The notes below the pieces were generated by a model. It was not told the DNA's origin. It did not search any database and saw only the letters and a list, made by a program, of their open reading frames with translations. Positions 13,957-22,404 of a stretch of 64,000 bases of DNA are shown piece after piece. Each line of letters starts with the position of its first letter. Positions within the stretch are counted from its first letter, which is position 1. Location of the stretch: assembly GCF_019693445.1 (NCBI RefSeq), contig NZ_JAHRBL010000010.1, positions 62,001 through 126,000 of the forward strand, written 5' to 3'. The position numbers and the translations under genes are program-made. This stretch comes from Deinococcus aquaedulcis. Its GTDB lineage: Bacteria > Deinococcota > Deinococci > Deinococcales > Deinococcaceae.

Positions 13957-14295
13957 TTAGCGCACGTCCACCAGTTCCACGTCGAAGATCAGCGTGGCGC
14001 CGCCGGGAATCACCCCGGGCACGCCCGCTGCGCCGTAGCCCAGATGGGCGGGAATGGTCAGTTTGGCCTTGTCGCCCACGCGCAGCTGCGCGATGCCCTG
14101 GTCCCAGCCCTGGATCACGTAACCCACGCCCAGCGGGAACTCGATGGGTTCGCCCCGGTCACGGCTGCTGTCGAACTTCTGGCCGTTTTCCAGCGTGCCG
14201 GTGTAGTGCACCCGCACCATCTTGCCGGTCTGGGCGGGGGCGCCGTGGCCCTCGTGGTATTTCTCGACTTTCAGTCCACCTGCGTCAGCGGTCAT
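13957..14295 (-). CDS. FKBP-type peptidyl-prolyl cis-trans isomerase
   Basis: Small cytoplasmic proline isomerase and folding helper. The single FKBP domain fills the protein: VRVHYTGTLENGQKFDSS near residues 27-44, then GYVIQGWDQGIAQLRVGDKAKL, then the flap GYGAAGVPGVIPGGATLIFDVELV. Aromatic pocket residues Y and W are in place. At 112 aa it is the minimal FKBP form with no membrane anchor. The start is supported by a leaderless promoter: TACCCT (minus strand, 14308-14303) seven bases before the ATG. It is monocistronic, with its own terminator. Confidence 0.95.
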   Translation of the reverse strand: MTADAGGLKVEKYHEGHGAPAQTGKMVRVHYTGTLENGQKFDSSRDRGEPIEFPLGVGYVIQGWDQGIAQLRVGDKAKLTIPAHLGYGAAGVPGVIPGGATLIFDVELVDVR

Positions 14296-14541
14296 GCGCG
14301 ACAGGGTAACGGCTGAGCTGGGGCGCCGTCACGTCGCCCATTCACTCTGAGGTGACCATGAAGCCAGTTCGGGTCTGGGGTGGCGGCCTTTCGGAGCACG
14401 AGTAGGGCAGAACAAGGCCCGCTGCCACGTTGGGAACCCGTCGGAAGAGCTTTGGGCTGGGCCGCCCTTTCGCCCTCTCTGGTGGCTAGACAACTACGCC
14501 TGTCTGCCCGGCCCCCACCAGAGGCGCTACCCTGGGCGGTC

Positions 14542-15114
14542 GTGGCCGACCGTTCCTCCTCTTCCGGCTGGCGGGCGTGGGTGCTGGGGGGCCTGTTGCC
14601 CGCCTACCTGCTCACCACCTTCGGGTTCACGCTGGCGCGGGTGCGTGGCGATTCCATGCTGCCCACCCTGCATAGCGGCGACGCCCTGCTGCTGCTGAAA
14701 TACCCGCGCTGGCTGCATGCCGCTGGCCTGTGGCGCAGCTATCCCCACCGGGGCGATCTGCTGGTGTTCAAGGCGCCGCAAGACAGCGGCTACGCCTATG
14801 AAACGGTGTATGGTGTGCGTCACCGCCCGTACAACATCAAGCGGGTGCTGGGCCTGCCCGGCGACACCGTGGGTATTCAGGATGGCCGCGTGGTGGTGAA
14901 CGGCAAAGTGTTGGCCGAAAGCTACGCCAGCGAAGGCTTTGTGCAGGATCAGGCCGCCCAGCGTGTGCCTCCGGGGAAGGTGTGGGTGCTGGGCGACAAC
15001 CGCCGCCTGGGCGAAAGCCTGGACAGCCGCGCCTACGGCTTTGTGGCCCTGCGCGACGTGGCCGGGCCGGCCAACCTCCGCCTCTGGCCGCGCCCGGGGC
15101 TGATGAACCGCTGA
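14542..15114 (+). CDS. lepB: Signal peptidase I
   Basis: Membrane-bound leader peptidase that cleaves secretory signal peptides. One N-terminal membrane segment (residues about 12-30) is followed by box B, GDSMLPTL, with the catalytic Ser38. The general base Lys100 is in YNIKRVLGLPGD, and box E, GDNR, is near residue 150. At 190 aa it is a compact enzyme. The GTG start at 14542 is preferred because TACCCT stands eight bases upstream; longer in-frame starts would put Arg-rich sequence before the anchor. Its neighbours encode several exported proteins. Confidence 0.92.
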   Translation: MADRSSSSGWRAWVLGGLLPAYLLTTFGFTLARVRGDSMLPTLHSGDALLLLKYPRWLHAAGLWRSYPHRGDLLVFKAPQDSGYAYETVYGVRHRPYNIKRVLGLPGDTVGIQDGRVVVNGKVLAESYASEGFVQDQAAQRVPPGKVWVLGDNRRLGESLDSRAYGFVALRDVAGPANLRLWPRPGLMNR

Positions 15115-15183
15115 CGGCTGAGCGGTGATCGTGCCCATCTGCCCTGGAGTCAGCACTCACCTTGGCCTGCTACGGTGCGGCCC

Positions 15184-15693
15184 ATGAAGGTTGTTGCCGC
15201 GCTTGGTCTTGCCACACTCCTCTCGCCCCTGGCCCAGGCCCAGACCCTGGTGCCGTTCAGCGATCCCCAACTGCCCTTTACCGTCAGCCTCCCCAAGGGC
15301 TGGCTGGGCGCTGACTTTCAGGACGGCACCAGTGGCGTGAGTCTGGTGTCGGCCAAGGCGCCGCCGGCCACCATGATCCGGTTGCTGTTCACGCCCAAGA
15401 ACGGCACGTCGCCCACCCCGGCGGGCGAGTTTCAGAAGTTCGAGGCGGGGATCAAGGGCACCGGCGCCACCCCCAAGCAGACCAGCAGCCGCGCGGTCAG
15501 CTACGGCGGCGTCAGCGGTGTAGAGCGCCAGTACGCCGTGACGCACCCCAAGGGGCAACTCACCATGCGGGTGTGGTACGGCGTGGGGGCCAAAAACCTG
15601 TATTCGTTTCAGATGACCGATACGCCCGCCCGCTTCGCCCAGGCCAGCGCACTGTTTAGCAAGGTGCTGGCCAGCGTGCGGTTCAAGCGATGA
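15184..15693 (+). CDS. Exported hypothetical protein (169 aa)
   Basis: Not recognised beyond export. A signal peptide, MKVVAALGLATLLSPLAQA, is followed by QTLVPFSDPQLPFTVSLPKGW. The pattern of a short exported domain with FTVSLPKGW, an internal YGGVSGVERQY segment and a C-terminal FSKVLASVRF strand resembles PsbP-like or DUF1795-type lipid- or envelope-associated proteins, but this is only an impression. The start is fixed by the leaderless motif TACGGT at 15171-15176 with seven bases to the ATG. The stop overlaps the next gene as ATGA, so the two form an operon. Confidence 0.8.
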   Translation: MKVVAALGLATLLSPLAQAQTLVPFSDPQLPFTVSLPKGWLGADFQDGTSGVSLVSAKAPPATMIRLLFTPKNGTSPTPAGEFQKFEAGIKGTGATPKQTSSRAVSYGGVSGVERQYAVTHPKGQLTMRVWYGVGAKNLYSFQMTDTPARFAQASALFSKVLASVRFKR

Positions 15694-16403
15694 GACGGGT
15701 GTCGGCAGCGGGCGGCCTGCGCGCCGGCCTGCTGGCAGTGGCCCTGCTGGTCTCTGGCGCGCAGGCCAACGAACGCCTCCCCATCACCGACGTCCGCTTC
15801 TCGGCGGGCGCCGAGCGGGTGCTGGCCGTGGTGAGTGGCGAGCGCGATGGCAGTGGGTTTGGCTACGCCACCCTCTCGGTGCTGTCCACGGGCAGCGGGG
15901 CGGTGCTGGGTGGGCGCACCGTGGAGGACGAGAACGCCACCGCCGCCCAGGCGCGCCAGACCTTGCTGTCGTCCAGCCAGAGCCTGCTGGGCCGGCTGGG
16001 GTTGCTGGGCCGGGGGGCCAGTGTGCCCCGCTACCAGCGCGCCTATCCCACGCCGTACCCCCGCTGGGAAGATGGCGTGCGCCCCGGGGCCGCGCAAGTC
16101 ACTCCGATTCGCCTCTGGAGCCGCGCGGTGCCGGTCAGCCTGAAGGTGGTGCCGTTGCCAGCTTCCGCCTGCCCCGAGCCCGATCTGCTGCTGCCGGGCG
16201 AACGCTCCGCTGGCTTCGAACTGCGGGTGAACGGGCAACTCGTGCGCCGCCAGTTGTCCCCTGGGAACCGCTGCGCCTCGCGCTACAGCCTGGAGCGGGT
16301 GGACGTGCAGGGGAACCGCGTCCTGCTGACTTTACGCGCCTACGCCATGGGCTTTGAAGGCCCCGACGCCCTGCCGGTGTTCGTGGCGGTGACGTTGAAG
16401 TAA
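15690..16403 (+). CDS. Exported hypothetical protein (237 aa)
   Basis: Not recognised. A signal peptide ends near GAQANE, about residue 28. The mature part is beta-rich, with a Gly/Ser-rich strand pair VVSGERDGSGFGYATLSVLS that may resemble a FlgT-like or curli-assembly-type alpha/beta domain, a basic Tyr/Pro-rich middle (YQRAYPTPYPRW) and a C-terminal domain with two cysteines (SACPEPD, NRCASRY) likely to form a disulphide. The ATG overlaps the stop of the preceding exported protein, so both are co-translated and may act together in the envelope. Confidence 0.75.
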   Translation: MRRVSAAGGLRAGLLAVALLVSGAQANERLPITDVRFSAGAERVLAVVSGERDGSGFGYATLSVLSTGSGAVLGGRTVEDENATAAQARQTLLSSSQSLLGRLGLLGRGASVPRYQRAYPTPYPRWEDGVRPGAAQVTPIRLWSRAVPVSLKVVPLPASACPEPDLLLPGERSAGFELRVNGQLVRRQLSPGNRCASRYSLERVDVQGNRVLLTLRAYAMGFEGPDALPVFVAVTLK

Positions 16404-16475
16404 GACGGACTGCGGTTCATTTCTGGACCATCAAGTCCTACCCTGACTGGCCCCCACCTTCTGTTCCTTTCATAT

Positions 16476-16500
16476 CCAAGGACCGATATCCGGTCCTTGG
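16476..16500 (+). terminator. Hairpin after the exported-protein operon
   Basis: CCAAGGACC (16476-16484) pairs perfectly with GGTCCTTGG (16492-16500), with a 7-nt loop. It lies about 70 nt after the stop and has only a weak T tract, so its role as a terminator is uncertain. Confidence 0.4.
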
Positions 16501-16610
16501 TTCTGCAGGTTTCTCTGCAGGGGAAGCTTCCTGCACACCTGGCGCATCGTTTTCGAAGACGGGTAAAGCCAGCAGAAGGCGCGGCGGCCCCGCCCGCTTG
16601 CACAGGGGAG

Positions 16611-16632
16611 AGGGCCCCAGGTGTGGGGCCCT
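16611..16632 (-). terminator. Possible terminator hairpin after the dioxygenase/hydrolase gene
   Basis: AGGGCCCC (16611-16618) and GGGGCCCT (16625-16632) form a perfect stem with a 6-nt loop, about 45 nt beyond the minus-strand stop at 16676. The following tract is pyrimidine-rich rather than pure T. Confidence 0.4.
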
Positions 16633-16675
16633 TATGTGCGGATCAACAGTTTTATGGTGCCTGTGCCGCCGAGCC

Positions 16676-18319
16676 TTACAGCATTCCTGCCACCTGTCCC
16701 AGCAGTGCCCGCGCGGCGTCCAGCTCTTCGCGGTTGATGCTGTGGCCCAGGCCCGGCAGCACGCGGGCGTCCACGGTGGCGCCGCGTGCGCGCAGGTGCT
16801 CGGCGGTGTCGGTAAAGCGTGCCAGCGGAATATGGCTGTCGTGGGGGTCCACGCCCATAAACACCGGCAGGCCCCCCAGGTCGCCTGCGCGGTCCAGGGT
16901 GATCAGGCCGCCGCTGAACGCCACCACGGCGCCCGGACGCTGGGCGGCGCGGCTGGCGTATTCCAGCGCCAGACAGGCCCCCTGGCTGAAGCCCGCCAGC
17001 ACCACGCGCTCGGCCGGAATGCCCTGCTCGGCCAAGTGGGCGAAAACCGCGTCGACCGTCGCCAGGGCCTCGTCCAGCTGCGGCTGGTTCTGCTCCACCG
17101 GGGCTAGGAAAGAGTGCGGATACCACGTATTGCCCGGCGCCTGCGGGGCCAGATACGCAAAGGCGCTGAGGTTGAATTCGCGCTCCAGGCTCAGGATGTC
17201 CTGCGCCGTGCCACCCCGGCCATGCAGCAGCACCGCCGCCACGCGGGCCTCGCCCAGGGGGCGGCCGGCGGTCAGCACGTTCACGCCGGGGGCCTCGGCT
17301 GGGGCAGGGACCGCGCCGCCCAGCAGCCGGGTGCCCAGCGTCACGCCGTATTCGGGACTGCGCAGCTGGGGCAGGTGGGCCTCAATCTGCGGGCGCTGCG
17401 CCTCGTACCACGCGGGCAGTTTCAGGTGGCGGCCCAGTTCGGCCACTGGCTCGTCGCTGGGAAAGCCGGGGGCGTCGGTGGCAATCTCGAACAGCACGCC
17501 GTTCGGCTCGCGGAAATAGATGGAATGGAAATACTGCCGGTCCTGCACGGGCGTGGGCCGGTAACCAGCGGCGTCCAGCGCCGAGAGGTACGCGGCCTGT
17601 TCGGCGTCGTCCCGGGTACGCAGGGCCACGTGGTGCACGCTGCCCGCGCCAAAGTGCCCGCGTGCCAGCCCCGGGCGCTCCACCATGTCCACGTACAGGC
17701 CCACGCCCGCGCCGCTGCCCTGAAAGCGGGTGCGGGGCGAAGCGGTGGCGCGGTCGGCCTCGGTGCCGTGCTCGGTGAAGCCCAGCTGCCCCACCAACAG
17801 CGCGCGCACCGGGGCCACGTCCCGCACCCAGGCGGTCACGCTGTGAAAGCCGCGCAGGGCGTGTTCGGCCGGCACGGGCGAGGCGGGCCAGGGCTCAACG
17901 GCGGCGCCGTCCTCAAAGACCAGTTCGGTGGTCGTGCCGTCGGGGTCCTCGAAGACCAGCACCTCCTGCCCAAAGCGCCGCTGCAGGGTGGCGGAAAAGC
18001 CGGCACTTCGCAGCCGCTCTTCCCAGTAGGCGCGGGAAGCCAGGGGGGCGCTGTAGGCCACCGCCACCACCTCGCCGCTGCCGCGCGTGCCCCGGCGGGC
18101 GCCCGGCCAGGGGAAGTGGGTCATGATGGTGCCGGGCTGCCCCGTTTGGTCGCCGTAATACAGGTGATAGGTGCCGGGATCGTCGAAATTCACCGTGACC
18201 TTCACCAGCCGCTGCCCCAGCACCCCGGTGTAGAAATCCACGTTGCGCTGCGGGTCGCTGGCCATGATGGTGACGTGGTGCAGGCCCTGAACAGGGGTGG
18301 TGCCGGGCGGTGTGGTCAT
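16676..18319 (-). CDS. Fusion of VOC ring-cleaving dioxygenase (MhqO-like) and serine hydrolase (MhqD-like)
   Basis: Two enzymes in one chain of 547 aa. Residues about 8-310 hold two VOC/glyoxalase modules of the MhqO/MhqA type (start GLHHVTIMASDP; second module near GFHSVTAWV), which use a metal to open hydroquinone- or catechol-type rings. Residues about 335-547 are an alpha/beta hydrolase of the carboxylesterase/phospholipase MhqD type: oxyanion region LLHGRGGTAQD, nucleophile elbow GFSQGA near 443, Asp in DPHDSHIP near 490, His in GLGHSI near 525. In Bacillus these are separate neighbouring genes under MhqR. Here a MarR-type gene lies just upstream on the same strand. The promoter TAATAT lies six bases before the ATG, inside a palindrome. 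A role in quinone or electrophile detoxification is inferred. Confidence 0.88.
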   Translation of the reverse strand: MTTPPGTTPVQGLHHVTIMASDPQRNVDFYTGVLGQRLVKVTVNFDDPGTYHLYYGDQTGQPGTIMTHFPWPGARRGTRGSGEVVAVAYSAPLASRAYWEERLRSAGFSATLQRRFGQEVLVFEDPDGTTTELVFEDGAAVEPWPASPVPAEHALRGFHSVTAWVRDVAPVRALLVGQLGFTEHGTEADRATASPRTRFQGSGAGVGLYVDMVERPGLARGHFGAGSVHHVALRTRDDAEQAAYLSALDAAGYRPTPVQDRQYFHSIYFREPNGVLFEIATDAPGFPSDEPVAELGRHLKLPAWYEAQRPQIEAHLPQLRSPEYGVTLGTRLLGGAVPAPAEAPGVNVLTAGRPLGEARVAAVLLHGRGGTAQDILSLEREFNLSAFAYLAPQAPGNTWYPHSFLAPVEQNQPQLDEALATVDAVFAHLAEQGIPAERVVLAGFSQGACLALEYASRAAQRPGAVVAFSGGLITLDRAGDLGGLPVFMGVDPHDSHIPLARFTDTAEHLRARGATVDARVLPGLGHSINREELDAARALLGQVAGML

Positions 18320-18325
18320 GCGCCT

Positions 18326-18339
18326 ATATTACTTAATAT
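18326..18339 (-). promoter_or_regulatory. Leaderless promoter with overlapping palindrome before the dioxygenase fusion
   Basis: Palindrome ATATT-ACTT-AATAT. On the minus strand it contains TAATAT (18331-18326), ending six bases before the ATG at 18319. It is AT-rich in a GC-rich genome and overlaps the -10, so it is a good candidate operator for the MarR protein encoded upstream. Confidence 0.6.
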
Positions 18340-18388
18340 TGAACGATTCTGGGTGAGAGGCTTGGGTGGAGCGCGGTAACAGTACCTC

Positions 18389-18874
18389 CTAGCGCCGCCC
18401 GGCCCCGGCCAGCTCGTCGCCCTGGGCCTGCAGCGCGCGGCCCAGTTTGCGCGTCAGCAGGCTCAGCTGCGCCGTTTCCTCCGGGGTCAGCACGCTGAAT
18501 ACCTCCCGAATGCCCTGCACGTGGCGCGGCAGAATGCGCTCAATCAGCTTCTGGCCGGCCGGGGTCAGCGACACGCGCATGATGCGGCGGTCGTTGGGAT
18601 CGCGGTCACGCCGCACCAGCCCGTCGCGCTCCAGGTTGTCAATCACCATGGTCAGGTTGCCGCTGGAGCGCAGGATTTTCTCGGCCAGTTGCCGCTGGCT
18701 CAGGGGCCCCAGGTGGTACACCGCTTCAATCACGCCGAACTGGCTGATGGTCAGGCCGTGTTCGGCCAGATGCCGGTTGGCGCTGACCTCCACCGCGTGG
18801 GCCGCGCGCCACAGCTTCACGTACGCGTCGAGCGCCGCGCGGTCATCGGGAGAGCCAGCGTAACGGTTGGGCAT
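18389..18874 (-). CDS. MarR-family transcriptional regulator
   Basis: Dimeric winged-helix repressor. Helix-turn-helix LSQRQLAEKILRSSGNLTMVID lies near residues 58-79, followed by the wing RDPNDRRIMRVSLT near 92-105, both classic MarR. The protein contains no cysteine, so it is not a thiol-based OhrR/MhqR-type redox sensor and would have to sense a ligand directly. It is 161 aa and lies 69 nt upstream of, and co-oriented with, the MhqO-MhqD fusion gene, which it probably represses. A palindrome CTTCATGAAG overlaps its -35 region, consistent with autoregulation. Confidence 0.93.
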   Translation of the reverse strand: MPNRYAGSPDDRAALDAYVKLWRAAHAVEVSANRHLAEHGLTISQFGVIEAVYHLGPLSQRQLAEKILRSSGNLTMVIDNLERDGLVRRDRDPNDRRIMRVSLTPAGQKLIERILPRHVQGIREVFSVLTPEETAQLSLLTRKLGRALQAQGDELAGAGRR

Positions 18875-18896
18875 GGGGCCTATGCTCCGGGTGGGT

Positions 18897-18910
18897 CTTC
18901 ATGAAGTCAA
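18897..18910 (-). promoter_or_regulatory. Candidate promoter element and operator of the MarR gene
   Basis: The perfect 10-bp palindrome CTTCATGAAG (18897-18906) overlaps a minus-strand -35-like TTGACT (18910-18905). The -10 about 17 bp downstream (GCATAG-like) is weak. Confidence 0.4.
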
Positions 18911-18964
18911 GGTGACGCACTGTTCAATTGGGGCCGTCCAGGCGCCCCGGACGCTGCTACACCC

Positions 18965-20239
18965 TCAGCGGGCGCGGTGCTCCTCGGTGGCCAGGCGCAC
19001 GCAGGCGGCCACGGCGCGCATGGCCTCGTACACTTCCTCGACCGGGGGGCGGGTGGGGGCCAGGCGGATGTTGCGGTTGTGCGGGTCCTGGCCGCCGGGG
19101 TAGGTGGCGCCCGCCGGGGTCAGGCTTACGCCCGCCGCTTCGGCCAGGGCCACCACGCGCGCCGCCACCGGCTCGGCGGTGTCCAGGCCGATAAAGTAGC
19201 CGCCCCGGGGCGTGGTCCAGGTGGCGTACTCGCCGCTCACCCCCAGTTCGGCGCGTAGCACCTCGTCCACTGCGCGGAATTTCGGGGCAATCAGCGCGGC
19301 GTGCTGCGCCATCAGGCCTTCCAGGCCGCCTGGGTAGGCCTGCAGGAATTTCACGTGCCGGGCCTGCTCCAGCTTGTTGGGCCCAATGCTCTGGGCGTTC
19401 AGGTACTTGGACAGCCAGCGCACGTTGTCCTCGCTGGTGCCCACAAAGCCCAGCCCCGCGCCCGCAAAGGTGACCTTGCTGGTGCTGGCAAACACGAAGG
19501 CGCGGTCCGGGTGGCCCGCGTCGCGGCACAGGGCCACGAAATTCACGGGGGTGTCCTGCTCGGCCGGGTCGGGGGAGAGGTGGTGGGCGCGGTAGGCGTC
19601 GTCGGCCAGGATCGTGAAGTCGGGGGCCGCTGCGTTCAGGCTGGCCAGGCGGCGGGCCTTCTCGGCGCTGATGGTCTCGCCGCCCGGATTGGAGTAGGTG
19701 GGCACGAACAGCAGGCCCTTCACAGCTGGGTCCGCCGCCGCCAGGGCTTCAATGGCGTCCACGTCGGGGCCGTCGGGCTGCATGTCCACTGGCAACAATT
19801 CAAAGCCCAGCGTCTGCAGCAGCAGGAAGTGGCGGTCATAGCCCGGCGTGGTGACGATCATTTTGGGCCGCTGGCCCGCCCAGGGCTGGCCGCCGCGCCC
19901 GTGTAGCAGGGCGAACGTCAGCACGTAGCCTTGCAGTTCCAGGCTGGCGTTGTTCCACACCACCATGTTTTCCGGCTTCAGGTCCAGGTACTGCCCGAAG
20001 AGCGCCCGGGCGGACGGCAACCCGGTCACGCCGCCGGGGTAGTTACGCAGGTCCAGGCCATCCATGTGGGTGTCGGCCGGGCCCAGCACGCTCAGCAGGT
20101 CATTGCTGAGATCAAAGTCGGCGTCGGCGGGCTGGCCGCGCTGCATGTTCAGCTTCAGCCCCTTGCGCTTCACCGCGTCGTAGGCCGCCTGCGCCTGGGC
20201 CAGGGCCGAGCCGGGGGTCGCCTGCACGTCACTCGTCAT
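18965..20239 (-). CDS. PLP-dependent aminotransferase, aspartate aminotransferase subgroup Ic type
   Basis: Fold-type I aminotransferase. The N-terminal KLNMQRGQPADADFDLS, the NYPGGVTGLPSAR cofactor-binding segment near residue 87 and the Schiff-base lysine in ASTSKVTFAGAG near 253 fit the subgroup Ic family (Pfam family with Corynebacterium aspartate aminotransferase). It is 424 aa with no fused GntR domain. The C-terminal small domain contains NRNIRLAPTRPP, with the substrate-carboxylate Arg. The likely reaction is aspartate plus 2-oxoglutarate to oxaloacetate plus glutamate. Substrate preference cannot be read from the sequence. Confidence 0.88.
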   Translation of the reverse strand: MTSDVQATPGSALAQAQAAYDAVKRKGLKLNMQRGQPADADFDLSNDLLSVLGPADTHMDGLDLRNYPGGVTGLPSARALFGQYLDLKPENMVVWNNASLELQGYVLTFALLHGRGGQPWAGQRPKMIVTTPGYDRHFLLLQTLGFELLPVDMQPDGPDVDAIEALAAADPAVKGLLFVPTYSNPGGETISAEKARRLASLNAAAPDFTILADDAYRAHHLSPDPAEQDTPVNFVALCRDAGHPDRAFVFASTSKVTFAGAGLGFVGTSEDNVRWLSKYLNAQSIGPNKLEQARHVKFLQAYPGGLEGLMAQHAALIAPKFRAVDEVLRAELGVSGEYATWTTPRGGYFIGLDTAEPVAARVVALAEAAGVSLTPAGATYPGGQDPHNRNIRLAPTRPPVEEVYEAMRAVAACVRLATEEHRAR

Positions 20240-20466
20240 GGTGCTTACCCTACCTGCCCGCCAGGGGGCAGGCGCGCGGCGTGTCTACCAGAGTTGGCCT
20301 GATGATCTGGGGCGGGCGCCGGCAACAGCGGTTTGGTTCAAATCACGCGAGGAGGTGAGACGCGGACGTTCGGGCGGAGTAACTACTGTGGCGATGGGGC
20401 CCGGCCTGTCACCCCCAAGGCGGGCCTCCGGGTGCAGAGGGAGCCCCACAGCCCGGTCCCAGGGGG

Positions 20467-20494
20467 TTGGCGGAACGCACGGCATCCGTATTAC
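20467..20494 (+). promoter_or_regulatory. Candidate promoter of the NYN-queA operon
   Basis: -35-like TTGGCG (20467-20472), a 16-nt spacer and -10 TATTAC (20489-20494). This would give a leader of about 90 nt before the NYN start, unusual in a region where most genes are leaderless. Confidence 0.45.
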
Positions 20495-20504
20495 ACTTCG
20501 GCCG

Positions 20505-20528
20505 GCCTGCGCGCAGGCTCTCTTTTTT
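20505..20528 (+). terminator. Terminator-like hairpin in the NYN-queA leader
   Basis: The self-complementary GCCTGCGCGCAGGC (20505-20518) is followed by TCTCTTTTTT. It lies between the candidate promoter and the start codon, so it could act as an attenuator; it could also be a stray terminator. The loop is very short if the full stem forms. Confidence 0.4.
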
Positions 20529-20590
20529 CCGGCCGCCTTTTTCCCGACCTCGCCTCCCCGTCCGCGTCCTACCCAACAGGAGAAACCACA

Positions 20591-21139
<549 letters not shown>

Positions 21140-21143
21140 GCAA

Positions 21144-22271
21144 ATGGCCGCCTCCTATCCCCAGGACAGCGCCTACATGGACCCGGGCAGCGCCGACGCC
21201 GTGCTGGCGCGGCTGCACTTTGAGCTGCCCGAGGACCGCATTGCCCAGACCGGTGCCCAGCCGCGTGACGCCAGCCGCCTGATGGTGGTGGGCGAGCAGC
21301 TGGAGCACCGCATTTTCCGCGACCTGCCCAGCCTGCTGCGCCCCGGCGACCTGCTGGTGTTCAACGAAAGCCGCGTGATTCCGGCGCGCGTGATGGCCCG
21401 CAAGCCCGTGGACGCCGCTGGCTTTGGCGGCGGACAGGTGGAAGTGCTGCTGCTGCGCGAGGAAGAAGCCAACGTGTGGAGCGCCTACCTGAAGCCCGCC
21501 AAACGCGCGGGTAAGGAACTGTGGCTGGGCGGCGCGCCGGGGGAGGGCCACCGCGCCGAGGTGGTGGGCACCCTGGACGACGGCGCGCGGCTGCTGCGCT
21601 TTGACCACGACATCAAGCCGCACCTGGATGAGATTGGCCGCCTGCCTCTGCCTCCCTACATTCAGGCGGGCGACAGCGACGAAACGTGGCGCGAGCGCTA
21701 CCAGACGGTCTACGCCCGCACCCCCGGCAGCGTGGCGGCGCCCACGGCGGGGCTGCACTTCACCCCGGAACTGCTGGCGCAGCTGGACGCCATGGGCGTG
21801 GAGCGCGCGCACGTCACCCTGCATGTGGGGGCCGGTACCTTCAAGCCCATCACGGGCGCGGTGGCCGACCACGTGATGCACGCTGAGCGCTACGCGGTGA
21901 GCGACGATACCGCCCGCGCCATCAACCGCGCCCGCGCTGAGGGCCGCCGGGTGGTGGCGGTGGGCACCACCACCGTGCGCACCCTGGAAAGCGCCTGGAA
22001 CGGCCACGAGGTGGTGCCCGGCGAGGACGAAACCCGCATTTTCATCACCCCGGGGACCGTGGTGCAGGTGCCGGACCTGCTGATCACCAACCTGCACCTG
22101 CCCGGCAGCACCCTGTTGCTGCTGGTGACCGCCTTTGCCGGCGAAGCCCGCATCCGCGCCGCCTACGACGCCGCGTTGCAGGAGGGCTACCGGTTCTACT
22201 CGCTGGGCGACGTGATGCTGCTGGAGAACAGGCGGGTGCGGGAAGCGGGAGGCGGGGAGCGGATGGGGTAG
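21144..22271 (+). CDS. queA: tRNA preQ1(34) S-adenosylmethionine ribosyltransferase-isomerase
   Basis: Transfers and isomerises the ribosyl part of SAM onto preQ1 in tRNA, making epoxyqueuosine. Family segments are clear: RDASRLMVV near residue 41, LLVFNESRVIPARV near 72, PPYIQ near 170, RYQTVYARTPGSVAAPTAGLHFT near 184, and HVGAGTFKPI near 230. The canonical protein ends near MLLEN; here it is extended by about 15 residues (RRVREAGGG...) encoded by a GCGGGAAGCGGG repeat. At 375 aa it is slightly long. Other queuosine genes are not in the window. Confidence 0.95.
   Translation: MAASYPQDSAYMDPGSADAVLARLHFELPEDRIAQTGAQPRDASRLMVVGEQLEHRIFRDLPSLLRPGDLLVFNESRVIPARVMARKPVDAAGFGGGQVEVLLLREEEANVWSAYLKPAKRAGKELWLGGAPGEGHRAEVVGTLDDGARLLRFDHDIKPHLDEIGRLPLPPYIQAGDSDETWRERYQTVYARTPGSVAAPTAGLHFTPELLAQLDAMGVERAHVTLHVGAGTFKPITGAVADHVMHAERYAVSDDTARAINRARAEGRRVVAVGTTTVRTLESAWNGHEVVPGEDETRIFITPGTVVQVPDLLITNLHLPGSTLLLLVTAFAGEARIRAAYDAALQEGYRFYSLGDVMLLENRRVREAGGGERMG
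22238..22249. repeat. GCGGGAAGCGGG repeat at the 3' end of queA
   Basis: Same core as the repeat inside the beta-galactosidase gene and the one following argS. It encodes the extra C-terminal residues of QueA. Confidence 0.5.
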
Positions 22272-22298
22272 GGCGTCAGGTCCTCTCATAAGGATTCC

Positions 22299-22329
22299 GG
22301 TTAATCCGTTATTCCATAACGGATTAACC
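22299..22329. repeat. Perfect 14-bp hairpin between queA and the GNAT gene
   Basis: GGTTAATCCGTTAT (22299-22312) is perfectly complementary to 22316-22329, with the loop TCC. A related string, TAACGGATTATCCG, follows at 22398-22411. There is no T tract. Because it lies between convergent genes it may end transcription both ways, or it may be a small mobile repeat. Confidence 0.6.
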
Positions 22330-22404
22330 CGACCGGAGGGAGAAGGAAAAACGGTGACGGATAGGAGTGGAAGCACCGAAGCGACGCGTAGGGGCTGTAA
22401 CGGA

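Larger units (their letters stand above)
20240..20590. other. 351-nt region with promoter and structured leader before the NYN gene
   Basis: The first half shows no feature I can support. The second half holds a promoter (20467-20494) and a terminator-like hairpin (20505-20528) upstream of the NYN gene. A GGTTCAAATC string at 20335 looks like a tRNA T-loop, but no tRNA fold surrounds it. Confidence 0.5.

Noticed and set aside
20330..20400. tRNA-like GGTTCAAATC string
   Set aside because: No acceptor, D or anticodon stem can be built around it.
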